Source of the DNA: Trebonia kvetii
Lineage (GTDB): Bacteria; Actinomycetota; Actinomycetes; Streptosporangiales; Streptosporangiaceae
Assembly (NCBI RefSeq): GCF_007827045.1
Contig: NZ_RPFW01000001.1
Location: 348,519-412,518, forward strand
DNA: 64,000 nucleotides
Direction of reading: 5' to 3'
A program made the translations under genes and the position numbers. The notes under the pieces were generated by a model that was not told where the DNA came from, ran no database searches, and worked only from the letters and a program-made list of their open reading frames with translations. This document shows, piece after piece, positions 57,197 to 64,000 of this stretch (position 1 is its first letter; every line of letters starts with the position of its first letter).

Positions 57197-58024
57197 ATGG
57201 GAACAGAGGGAGCGGTGATAGCCCGGCTGCGGGCCGCGGGCTGCGTGTTCGCCGAGGAGGAGGCGGCGCTGCTGTTCGCGACCGCGGCCACGCCTGCCGA
57301 GCTTGAGGCGCTAGTCGAGCGGCGGGCCGCCGGGGAACCGCTCGAGCAAGTGGTCGGCTGGGCGGAGTTCTGCGGGCTGCGGGTCTTCGTCGATCCTGGG
57401 GTGTTCGTGCCGCGCCGCCGCAGCGAGTTCCTTGTCTCCGTCGCCGTCGGCCTGGTCCGCGCGCGGGGCGAACTCGCGCGGCCGGCGATCGTCGACCTGT
57501 GCTGTGGGACCGGGGCGCTCGGGCTCGCGGTCGCCTCGGGGCTGACCGGTCCCGCCGGCCTGGCCGGTTCCGGCCTGGCCGGGTTTGGCGGGCGGGTGGA
57601 GTTGCACGCTTCCGATCTCGATCCTGCGGCGGTCGCGTGCGCGCGACGTAACGTCGAGCCGCTGGGCGGCGTGGTCTACCAGGGAGACCTGTTCACGGTG
57701 CTGCCCGGTTCGCTGCGCGGCCTGATCGACGTGCTGATCTGCAACGCGCCGTACGTGCCGACATCGCAGATCGCGTTCATGCCCGCCGAGGCGCGGGACC
57801 ACGAGGCGCTGCTCGCCCTGGATGGCGGCACGGACGGCCTTGCCGTCCTGCGCCGGGCCGCGGCCGGAGCGCCTGACTGGCTCGCGCCGGGCGGCGTGCT
57901 GCTCGTGGAGACCAGCGAACAGCAGGCGCCGGTGATGGCCGCGGAGATGGACGGCGCCGGACTCGACGCGCGGATTCACGACGACGACGAGTACGGTGCC
58001 ACCGTTGTCACTGGCACCCGGTAG
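57197..58024 (+). CDS. HemK/PrmC-like SAM-dependent methyltransferase with NAPY motif
   Basis: 275 residues. The N-terminal PrmC-like helical domain (RRAAGEPLEQVVGWAEFCGL, PGVFVPRRRSEFL) is followed by a Rossmann methyltransferase domain with DLCCGTGALGLAVA (SAM motif I), HASDLDPAAVACAR and the catalytic motif ICNAPYVP. In PrmC, which methylates Gln of release factors, this motif is NPPY; Ala in place of the first Pro is found in some N-methyltransferase subfamilies and may change the substrate. ATG 57197 is the first reasonable start; a TAGCGT box 10 nt upstream hints at a near-leaderless mRNA. The true prmC is usually next to prfA, which is absent here. Confidence 0.85.
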   Translation: MGTEGAVIARLRAAGCVFAEEEAALLFATAATPAELEALVERRAAGEPLEQVVGWAEFCGLRVFVDPGVFVPRRRSEFLVSVAVGLVRARGELARPAIVDLCCGTGALGLAVASGLTGPAGLAGSGLAGFGGRVELHASDLDPAAVACARRNVEPLGGVVYQGDLFTVLPGSLRGLIDVLICNAPYVPTSQIAFMPAEARDHEALLALDGGTDGLAVLRRAAAGAPDWLAPGGVLLVETSEQQAPVMAAEMDGAGLDARIHDDDEYGATVVTGTR

Positions 58025-58051
58025 CTTCTGACTCATGGCGGTGTCTGAGTC

Positions 58052-59269
58052 ATGGCAGTGAAGGTTAGCGCCGCGCAGCGGCAAGGGCGGCTCTTCGAGC
58101 GGCACCGGCTTGGCGCGCCGGAATCTTCCGGTTCGTCGGTTGCCTCGGTGACCGATTCGCTCATCGCGCTGCATGCGACCGATCCCGTGACGGTGTACCT
58201 GTCGGCCTGGGCACGCATCGGGTGCGCGGCCGGGGACGTCGACGCGGCGCTGTATGCGGACCGTGCGGTCGTCAGGATGCTTGGCATGCGGCGGACGGTG
58301 TTCGTGGTGCCCGCAGGGCTGGCCGGCGTGGTGCAGGCGGCGTGCACCGATGACGTCGCGAAGCGCATGCGGCGGGGGCTGGTGAAGGACCTGGCAGCCG
58401 GCGGGGTGGGCGACGGCGACCCCGACGGCTGGCTGCGGGATGTCGAGGCTGGGGTCCTGCGGGCGCTCGCGGGCCGTGGCGGGGGTGCGAGCGGCGCGGA
58501 ACTGTCCGCGGACGAGCCCCGGCTGCGGACGCAGCTCGTCTACGCGCCGGACAAGTCATACGGCGGGGTCGCCAACATCACGTCGCGGGTGCTCATCCTG
58601 ATCGCCGCCGAGGGGCGGACCATCCGCGGACACCGCAAGGGCGGCTGGACCTCCGGGCAGTTCCAGTGGTTCCTGCCTGCGGCGTGGCTGCAGCACGATG
58701 CGGCGCCGTCCGGCGACCCCGGTGCGGGTCTTGGCGCGGGCCTGGACGCGGGGGCCGCGCGGATCGAGCTCGCCCGGCGGTGGCTTCATGTGTTCGGCCC
58801 CGCGCCGGTGTCCGACCTGCAGTGGTGGGCCGGGTGGACGGGCGCCCAGACGAAGGCGGCGCTCGACGGGCTGCCGGTGACCGAGGTGGACCTCGACGGG
58901 CAGGCCGGCGTGATGCTCGCCGATGACCTCGATTTCCCCCCTGGCGCGCCGCCGGCGGCCGCGTTGCTGCCCGCGCTCGACCCGACGCCGATGGGCTGGC
59001 AGTCGCGGTCGTGGTACCTGGGACCGCACACGCCGACCCTGTTCGACCGGACAGGCAACATCGGGCCGAGCGTGTGGTGGGCGGGACGCGTGGTCGGCGG
59101 CTGGGCGCAGCGCCCATCGGGCGAGGTGGCGTACCGGCTGCTCGAGGACATCGGGGCCGACGGCGCGGCCGCGGTCGCGGCTTTGGCCGGCTCGCTTGAG
59201 ACGTGGCTCGGGACGGGCCGGGTCACGCCGCGCTTCCGCACCCCGCTGGAACGGGAACTGTCCGGCTAA
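58052..59269 (+). CDS. AlkZ/YcaQ-like winged-helix DNA-binding protein (HTH_42 family)
   Basis: 405 residues, a typical length for the family. Tandem winged-helix domains with the family N-terminus (SVTDSLIALHATDPVTVYLSA) and RMLGMRRTVFVVPAG. Some members are DNA glycosylases that unhook interstrand crosslinks or alkylated bases; those have QxQ or QxD at the catalytic loop, where this protein has HATD, so glycosylase activity is doubtful. It begins 27 nt after the methyltransferase stop on the same strand. Possible role in DNA repair or resistance to a DNA-damaging metabolite. Confidence 0.8.
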   Translation: MAVKVSAAQRQGRLFERHRLGAPESSGSSVASVTDSLIALHATDPVTVYLSAWARIGCAAGDVDAALYADRAVVRMLGMRRTVFVVPAGLAGVVQAACTDDVAKRMRRGLVKDLAAGGVGDGDPDGWLRDVEAGVLRALAGRGGGASGAELSADEPRLRTQLVYAPDKSYGGVANITSRVLILIAAEGRTIRGHRKGGWTSGQFQWFLPAAWLQHDAAPSGDPGAGLGAGLDAGAARIELARRWLHVFGPAPVSDLQWWAGWTGAQTKAALDGLPVTEVDLDGQAGVMLADDLDFPPGAPPAAALLPALDPTPMGWQSRSWYLGPHTPTLFDRTGNIGPSVWWAGRVVGGWAQRPSGEVAYRLLEDIGADGAAAVAALAGSLETWLGTGRVTPRFRTPLERELSG

Positions 59270-59457
59270 CCGTTGCCGCGGGCGGGGTTTCAGGCGGCGG
59301 TTGACGGCCGCTGTCCAGCCGGAAGAACGCCGGAACCCGCGGTGCCCGGTCAGCGTCCTCACGGCCACTGACCACGCACGTGCGCGCCGGTCACACCGTG
59401 ACCCTCTCCCTCATCTGCGACATCCCCTAGCGCGGCGGCGCGCGGCGGTGGCGGGAG

Positions 59458-60996
59458 TTAGCGGAGCTGCCAGGTGGGGCCGGAGGGGGTGTCGGTTACC
59501 TGGACGCCGAGGGCATCGAGTTCGGCGCGGATCTCGTCGGCGCGTGGCCAGTTCTTCTCCGCGCGCGCCTGGGTGCGCTCGGCGACGAGGCGCTCGATCT
59601 CCTGCACTTCGTCCGGGGCCAGGTCCTCGGCGGTGCGGCGCTGCTCCACTTCCGCGAGTTCCAGGTTGTCGAGGCGCAGGCCGAGCAGAGCGTCGGCGGC
59701 GGCCACCACGACGCGCAGGCCGTCCGGGGTGAATCCCGGGTCCTTCAGCGCGTCCTGGAGCGTCGCAAGCAGCTTGGGCGTGGCGAGGTCAGTGGAGATC
59801 GCGGCGTCGATCGCGTCGAGGTAGGCGAGCGCCGTCTTGATATCGACCGTGTCCGGCACCGCTGCCTCGCCGTCGATGGCGGCACCGGTCGCGTCGACGG
59901 GGACGCCGAGCAGTGACCTGGCGGCGGCGAGCGTTTCCACCCGCGGGAACGGGCGGAGCGGTGCCACCCTGGCGACGAGACGGCGCAGCCTCGCCTGGGC
60001 GGCGTCCATCGCCGTCAGGGTGAAGTCGACCTGGCTGCGATAGTGGCCGCCGAGCAGGAACAGCCGGTAGGCCATCGGGTGATAGCCCGATTCCACCAGG
60101 TCTGCCAGGCGCAGGGTATGGCCGGCCGACTTCGCGATCTTCTGCGCGTCGAGCAGGATGAACTCGTTGTGCAGCCAGTACCGGACCCACGGGCGGTCGT
60201 CTTCGAGGTACGCCTCGCTCTGGGCGATCTCGTTGACGTGGTGCAGCTCCCGGTGGTCGATGCCGCCGGTGTGGATGTCGAAGTGGGCGCCGAGCAGCGT
60301 CATCGACATCACCGAGCATTCCAGGTGCCAGCCGGGCGCACCCCAGCCCCACGGGGAGTTCCATCGCATGATCCGCCGGACGCCCGGCTCCTCCGCGCGC
60401 CACAGCGCGAAGTCGCTGTTATGCCTGCGGCCCTCGACGTGCTCGACGCGGCCCGTCTCCCGCTGGCCCGCCAGGTCGAGCAGCGCGAGGGTGCCGTAGC
60501 CGGGCGACTTGGAGGTGTCAAAGTACAGGCCGGACGGCAGCTCGTAGGTGTAGCCCTTGTCCTCGAGCACCTTCGCGAACTCGATCATCTGGTCCACGTA
60601 GGCGCTGGCCCGCGGGTACACGTCGGCTGGCTGGACGTTGAGCGCGGCCAGCGCGTCCAGCCAGTCCTGCGCGTAGAACTCGGCGATCTCCTCGACGGAC
60701 CTGCGTTCCTTCGCCGCCGCGAGCTCGAGCTTGTCCTCGCCGGTGTCCGAGTCCGCGACGGCGTGCCCGACGTCGGTGATGTTCACGACGTGCCGGACAG
60801 GAATGCCCTTCCAGCGCAGCGCGCGGCGCAGCGTGTCGGCGAACACGTACGGCCGCATGTTGCCGAGGTGCTGGTAGGAGTAGACGGTCGGCCCGCAGCT
60901 GTACAGGCCCACGACGTCGGCGGACGGCGCGAAATCCTCGGTAAGCCGCCCGAGCGAGTTATAGAGCCTCAGCTGATGACCTGTCACCCAAGCCAT
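59458..60996 (-). CDS. cysS: Cysteinyl-tRNA synthetase, atypical form
   Basis: 512 residues from ATG 60996, about 45 more than the common CysRS. The zinc-site Cys in YSCGPTVY, the HIGH motif QHLGNMRPY, the Cys of GWHLECSVMSM and the His/His of GIDHRELHHVNE are all present, so the zinc-dependent selection of Cys is intact. The KMSKS motif reads KIAKSAGHT rather than KMSKSLGN. CysRS also gave rise to MshC (mycothiol synthesis), but this protein keeps the full anticodon-binding C-terminal domain, so a tRNA substrate is likely. A second, canonical CysRS may be elsewhere in the genome. The gene is isolated, convergent with the AlkZ-like gene. Confidence 0.88.
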   Translation of the reverse strand: MAWVTGHQLRLYNSLGRLTEDFAPSADVVGLYSCGPTVYSYQHLGNMRPYVFADTLRRALRWKGIPVRHVVNITDVGHAVADSDTGEDKLELAAAKERRSVEEIAEFYAQDWLDALAALNVQPADVYPRASAYVDQMIEFAKVLEDKGYTYELPSGLYFDTSKSPGYGTLALLDLAGQRETGRVEHVEGRRHNSDFALWRAEEPGVRRIMRWNSPWGWGAPGWHLECSVMSMTLLGAHFDIHTGGIDHRELHHVNEIAQSEAYLEDDRPWVRYWLHNEFILLDAQKIAKSAGHTLRLADLVESGYHPMAYRLFLLGGHYRSQVDFTLTAMDAAQARLRRLVARVAPLRPFPRVETLAAARSLLGVPVDATGAAIDGEAAVPDTVDIKTALAYLDAIDAAISTDLATPKLLATLQDALKDPGFTPDGLRVVVAAADALLGLRLDNLELAEVEQRRTAEDLAPDEVQEIERLVAERTQARAEKNWPRADEIRAELDALGVQVTDTPSGPTWQLR

Positions 60997-61028
60997 GATA
61001 GGGGCCCCGCCGGGTGCCCAGCGGATCG

Positions 61029-62834
61029 CTAGTAGTACAGGCTCTCGATCTCCCTCGCATAGCGGTCGACGATCACCCGGCGCCGGCGCTTCATCGACGG
61101 GGTGAGCTCGCCCGACTGCGCGGTCCACTCGGCGGGCAGCAGCCTCCACCTGCGGACCTGCTCCGGCCGCGCCAGGTGCGAGTTGGCCTCAGCGACGCCG
61201 CGCTCCACCTCGGCGAGCACGGCCGGGTCGGCCGCAAGGTCCGCGAGCGACTCGAACGCGATGCCCTGCGCCCGTGCCCACGCCTGAGCTGTGTCCGGGT
61301 CGAGCACGAGCAGCGCGGTCACGTAGTTGCGCCGGTCGCCGACCGCGCAGGCCTGGCCGATCAGCGGGTGGCGCTGCAGCTCGTACTCCACCTGTGCCGG
61401 CGAGATGTTCTTACCGCCCGAGGTGATGATCAGCTCCTTCTTCCTGTCCACGATCTTCAGGAAGCCGTCGGCGTCCATCTCGCCGATGTCGCCGGTCGCC
61501 AGCCAGCCCGCCGCGTCGATGGTCGCCATGGTCAGCTCGGGGTCCTTGTAGTAGCCGGCCATCACTAGCGGGCCCCGGACGAGTACCTCGCCGTCCTCGG
61601 CAATGCGCACCTCCATGCCGGGGAACGCGGTGCCCACCGCGCCGCCGCGGGCGTCGCCGGGCGCGGAGAGCGTCGCCGCGTTGGACAGCTCGCTCATCCC
61701 CCAGCCCTCGGTCAACGGCAGGCCGAGCGCACGGAAGAACCCGACGATCTCCGGGTCGATCGGCGCCGCGCCGCTCGTCGCGATCCGGCACCGGTCGAGG
61801 CCGATCCTGGTCAGCACGGCCTGCTTCACCGCGTCGGGCAGCGCGCTCACCGCCGCGGGCGTCACGTCGGGAAGCGCGCCGCGCAGTGCGGCGTGCAGCT
61901 TCTCCCAGACCCGGGGGATGCCGATAAGCGCGGTCGGGTGGACCTGTGCGGCGATCTCGAACAGCCGCAGGTTGTCCGGGCAGTAGGCCAGCGTCGTCGG
62001 GCTCGCCATGGGGCCCCAGTGGTCCACATGGCGCCCGGTGACATGGGCCATCGGCAGGTAGGAGACAAGCGTGGCGGTGCCGTCCTCGGACACCAGCTGA
62101 TCGTGCGGTATCACCCGCTCGGTCGCCCGCTGCGAGTAGCGGATCCCCCGGTGGGTGATCATGACGCCCTTCGGGCTGCCCGTGGTGCCCGAGGTGTAGA
62201 TCAGGGTCACTAGGTCGTCCGGTGTCACCTGGCGCCAGGTCCGCTCGAACGCGCCTGGGTCCGCCTCGGCCTCGGCGCGGCCGCGCTCGAGCAGTTCGGC
62301 CCAGCCGAGCGTGCCTTCCTCGGCGTCCGTCTCGCCCGAGGGCCCGTCGTCGAGGACGACGAGCGCGCGGAGCTTGGGCAGCAGGTGCCGCACCGAGCGG
62401 AGGACCGGGAGGAACTCCCGCTCCACGAAGACCACCGTCGCCTCGCAGTGGCTGATGATGTCCGCGCCCTGCTCGGGGGAGACCGTCGGGTAGATGAATA
62501 CCGGGATGCCGCGTGCGTGCATCACCGCGTAGTCGGCGATCGTCGCCTGCGAGCGGTTGCGGGACCAGACCGCCGCGAACTCGCCCGGCTGCAGGCCGGT
62601 CGCGACGAGCCCGAGCGCCGCGTCCCGCACCCGCTGATACACCTCGGCATAGGTCAGCGAGCGCCACTCGCCGCCGTCCAGCCACTCCTGCGCTACCACA
62701 TCCGGCGCCTGCGCCACGGTCTCGGCGTAGACGGCAAGCAGTGTCGAGCCGGCGATCTCCGCCTCGATCGACGCTCGGACGGCGGCCACGTCCTCGGGGA
62801 CACCGGACAAGTCTTCTTGGGTCATGGCGAACAT
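61029..62834 (-). CDS. Long-chain fatty acid-CoA ligase (FadD15/AMP-binding type)
   Basis: 601 residues from ATG 62834 (ATG 62825 possible). All adenylation motifs are intact: YTSGTTGSPKGVMITH (A3), ATSGAAPIDPEI, EGWGMSELSNAATL (A5), ATGDIGEMDADGFLKIVDRKKE (A7-A8) and the A10 Lys in LTPSMKRRRRVI. It activates long-chain fatty acids to acyl-CoA at the inner face of the membrane. It lies 32 bp upstream of cysS on the same strand. Contrast with the decayed ligase at 14.7-16.0 kb. Confidence 0.93.
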   Translation of the reverse strand: MFAMTQEDLSGVPEDVAAVRASIEAEIAGSTLLAVYAETVAQAPDVVAQEWLDGGEWRSLTYAEVYQRVRDAALGLVATGLQPGEFAAVWSRNRSQATIADYAVMHARGIPVFIYPTVSPEQGADIISHCEATVVFVEREFLPVLRSVRHLLPKLRALVVLDDGPSGETDAEEGTLGWAELLERGRAEAEADPGAFERTWRQVTPDDLVTLIYTSGTTGSPKGVMITHRGIRYSQRATERVIPHDQLVSEDGTATLVSYLPMAHVTGRHVDHWGPMASPTTLAYCPDNLRLFEIAAQVHPTALIGIPRVWEKLHAALRGALPDVTPAAVSALPDAVKQAVLTRIGLDRCRIATSGAAPIDPEIVGFFRALGLPLTEGWGMSELSNAATLSAPGDARGGAVGTAFPGMEVRIAEDGEVLVRGPLVMAGYYKDPELTMATIDAAGWLATGDIGEMDADGFLKIVDRKKELIITSGGKNISPAQVEYELQRHPLIGQACAVGDRRNYVTALLVLDPDTAQAWARAQGIAFESLADLAADPAVLAEVERGVAEANSHLARPEQVRRWRLLPAEWTAQSGELTPSMKRRRRVIVDRYAREIESLYY

Positions 62835-62886
62835 TGTGTACCGATGGTTGCTCGGTGACCAGGGTCGATTTCGCGACAAAATGGAC

Positions 62887-62920
62887 GGCCGCCGGCAGCG
62901 GGGTGGTGCTGCCGGCGGCC
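62887..62920 (-). terminator. Terminator of the HAF-repeat gene
   Basis: A perfect 13-bp stem (62887-62899 with 62908-62920, GGCCGCCGGCAGC and its complement) and an 8-nt loop, 13 nt after the HAF-repeat stop. Confidence 0.85.
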
Positions 62921-62932
62921 GGGCTCGGGACG

Positions 62933-63955
62933 CTAGAAGGGCGGGAAGGCCACCAGGCCGTCGGTGTTGCCTGCTGCGTCGCCGTAGAAGCCGACGATGT
63001 CGTTCTCGTTGTTGATGCCGTTGAGCGTCGTGTTGCCGAGGCCGTTCGGGTCGTCGAACTTGGTGATGAACTTGCCGTTGGGCAGGAAGACGAAGCCGTG
63101 CGTGGCCGCGGAGTTGCCGCTGCCCGTGGTGTAGAAGCCGACCACCCAGCCGTTATCGTTCAGGCCGAGCGCGCTCGTCGCCGTGGCGCCTGCTACCGCG
63201 ATCGTGGTGACCTTGCCGGTGTGCGTCTTGGTGAAGGAGACGGTGTTGCCCTTCGCGTTGACGTAGAAGCCGGCGACGGTGCCCTTGTCGTTGATGGCGG
63301 CGGCGGTGACCGACGTCGCACCCGGCACCGTGATCACCTTGAACTTCTTCGTGGCGATGTTGTAGGCGAAGCCGTGGGAGTTGCCCGCGTTGTCGTTGTA
63401 GAAACCGACCGCGGTCCCGGTGTCGTTGATGCCGAGCAGCTGGTCCTGCGGCGGGGTGGAGTTGTTCTTGGCCGGGAAATTGACCTCGTGGTACTTCCCG
63501 TTCTGGCGCCAGAAGCCGAAGTTGCTGTCCGGGTTGCCGTTCTTGTTCTGCGTGGAGAAGAAGCCGACCTCGATGCCGGTGTCGTTCAGGCCCGTGATCT
63601 GGGTCTGCACGGAGCCGGGGAAGTTCTCGTGCTGGAAGTCGTTCTGCGCGTACGGCGCGCTGATCTCGTAGCCCTTGTTCGGGTGGCCGGGCACGCCGGC
63701 GCCGAAGTACCCGGCGATCTGGCCCCTGTTGTTGATGCCGAGCAACTGGTTGAACGTGCGGTCCTGGTGGCTGCCGATCTCGACGAACTGGTAGCCGGCG
63801 GCCCCAGCGGCCGCGGGCGAGGTCGCCGCGTCAAGCGTCGCAAGGGCCGTGCTGCCCCCGGCAGCCGACGCGCTCCCGGTGAGCGACCCGATAGCGAGCG
63901 CGCTCGCGGCCAGCGCGGCCACACCGCCGCCAAGCAAGCGGTAAGAAATGCCCAT
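62933..63955 (-). CDS. Secreted HAF-repeat protein, unknown function
   Basis: 340 residues. A signal peptide (1-32, cleavage after SASA) is followed by at least six HAF-type repeats built on GINxxGxxxGFY: GINNRGQIAGYF, GLNDTGIEVGFF, GINDTGTAVGFY, AINDKGTVAGFY, GLNDNGWVVGFY and GINNENDIVGFY. Spaced about 45 residues apart, the repeats probably form a beta-propeller. Such proteins are extracellular and uncharacterised; surface binding or a structural role is likely. ATG 63955 has GAAGGG upstream. The last 45 bases of the window are its upstream region. Confidence 0.85.
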   Translation of the reverse strand: MGISYRLLGGGVAALAASALAIGSLTGSASAAGGSTALATLDAATSPAAAGAAGYQFVEIGSHQDRTFNQLLGINNRGQIAGYFGAGVPGHPNKGYEISAPYAQNDFQHENFPGSVQTQITGLNDTGIEVGFFSTQNKNGNPDSNFGFWRQNGKYHEVNFPAKNNSTPPQDQLLGINDTGTAVGFYNDNAGNSHGFAYNIATKKFKVITVPGATSVTAAAINDKGTVAGFYVNAKGNTVSFTKTHTGKVTTIAVAGATATSALGLNDNGWVVGFYTTGSGNSAATHGFVFLPNGKFITKFDDPNGLGNTTLNGINNENDIVGFYGDAAGNTDGLVAFPPF

Positions 63956-64000
63956 GATGACGATCCCTTCTGATTAACCCCGTGGTCCGCCGGGTGCGGG

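Noticed and set aside
58052..59269. Active interstrand-crosslink DNA glycosylase
   Set aside because: The fold matches the AlkZ family, but the QxQ/QxD catalytic motif is not present at the expected place (HATD), so I kept only the family-level call.
50781..62834. Natural-product biosynthetic cluster (synthetases, glycosyltransferase, methyltransferase, acyl-CoA ligase)
   Set aside because: No core enzyme (PKS, NRPS, lanthipeptide synthetase, cyclodipeptide synthase, terpene synthase) or transporter is among them, and the genes face different directions with terminators between.
1..64000. tRNA or rRNA genes
   Set aside because: I looked for the T-loop GGTTCGAATCC-type signature and CCA ends and for rRNA-like conserved blocks and found no convincing candidate; a tRNAscan-SE run would be decisive.

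Overview
The window is about 70% GC with strong third-position G/C bias, many GTG starts, short or absent leaders, and stop/start overlaps of the ATGA, TGATG and TAGTG kinds. Together with a DUF397/DUF5753 regulator pair, an IS701-family element, an aa3-type cytochrome oxidase operon with ctaB and a DUF3516 helicase, this points to a soil actinomycete (Actinomycetota, probably a Streptosporangiales-like filamentous lineage). The sedolisin, which is an acid peptidase, and the rich beta-glucanase set fit an acidic, litter-degrading niche. The genus is not determined by anything I can see.

Layout. (1) 1-5.1 kb: 3' part of a secreted sedolisin, with an IS701-type element inserted exactly at its stop codon so that the gene is separated from its terminator; then a lower-GC accessory patch with a DUF397/XRE pair and a micro-ORF coupled to a small membrane protein. 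(2) 5.1-11 kb: pirin; a TetR gene and a DHA2 exporter, the exporter broken by an 89-bp palindrome-ended insertion; a ferredoxin / NuoF-like / ferric-reductase-like electron-transfer operon. (3) 11.4-16 kb: a GH63 hydrolase, ApbE flavin transferase, a Ser/Gly-rich membrane protein, and an acyl-CoA synthetase pseudogene with an internal deletion. (4) 16-21.6 kb: an ABC-2 transporter with a LolA-like exported protein, divergent from a two-component system and separated from it by large palindromes. (5) 21.7-31.8 kb: a probable beta-1,3-glucan locus: a CBM32/malectin/beta-helix protein, a ROK regulator and three GH16 enzymes. (6) 31.7-38.1 kb: a sigma-factor remnant and the cytochrome c oxidase operon (COX2-like cupredoxin, ctaC, ctaD, ctaE, small protein, ctaB). 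(7) 38.3-44.8 kb: a two-component system, a TlpA-type thioredoxin and two HtrA-type proteases in one direction. (8) 45-48 kb: dapE, a LysR regulator, and a GDT1-type transporter gene under a yybP-ykoY manganese riboswitch. (9) 48.1-50.7 kb: a Crp/Fnr regulator divergent from a fusion of a nucleotide-cyclase-like domain and a pseudokinase. (10) 50.8-64 kb: an atypical GluRS, a glycosyltransferase, a DUF3516 helicase, a HemK-like methyltransferase, an AlkZ-like winged-helix protein, an atypical CysRS, a long-chain acyl-CoA synthetase and a secreted HAF-repeat protein.

How the parts fit. The glucan locus makes a plausible regulon: ROK repressor, depolymerases with glucan- or galactose-type binding modules, and shared upstream motifs. 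The oxidase operon is divergent from the HK/RR-TlpA-HtrA cluster, which reads as an envelope and redox maintenance set. The strongest candidate for an undescribed system is the Crp/Fnr gene next to the cyclase-like/pseudokinase fusion, which could form a local cyclic-nucleotide circuit. Next in interest are the NuoF-like protein that lacks one cluster cysteine and the COX2-like cupredoxin with a substituted CuA ligand.

Decay is visible in several places: the exporter, the acyl-CoA synthetase, the IS transposase and the sigma factor are all broken in ways that can be located to within a few bases.
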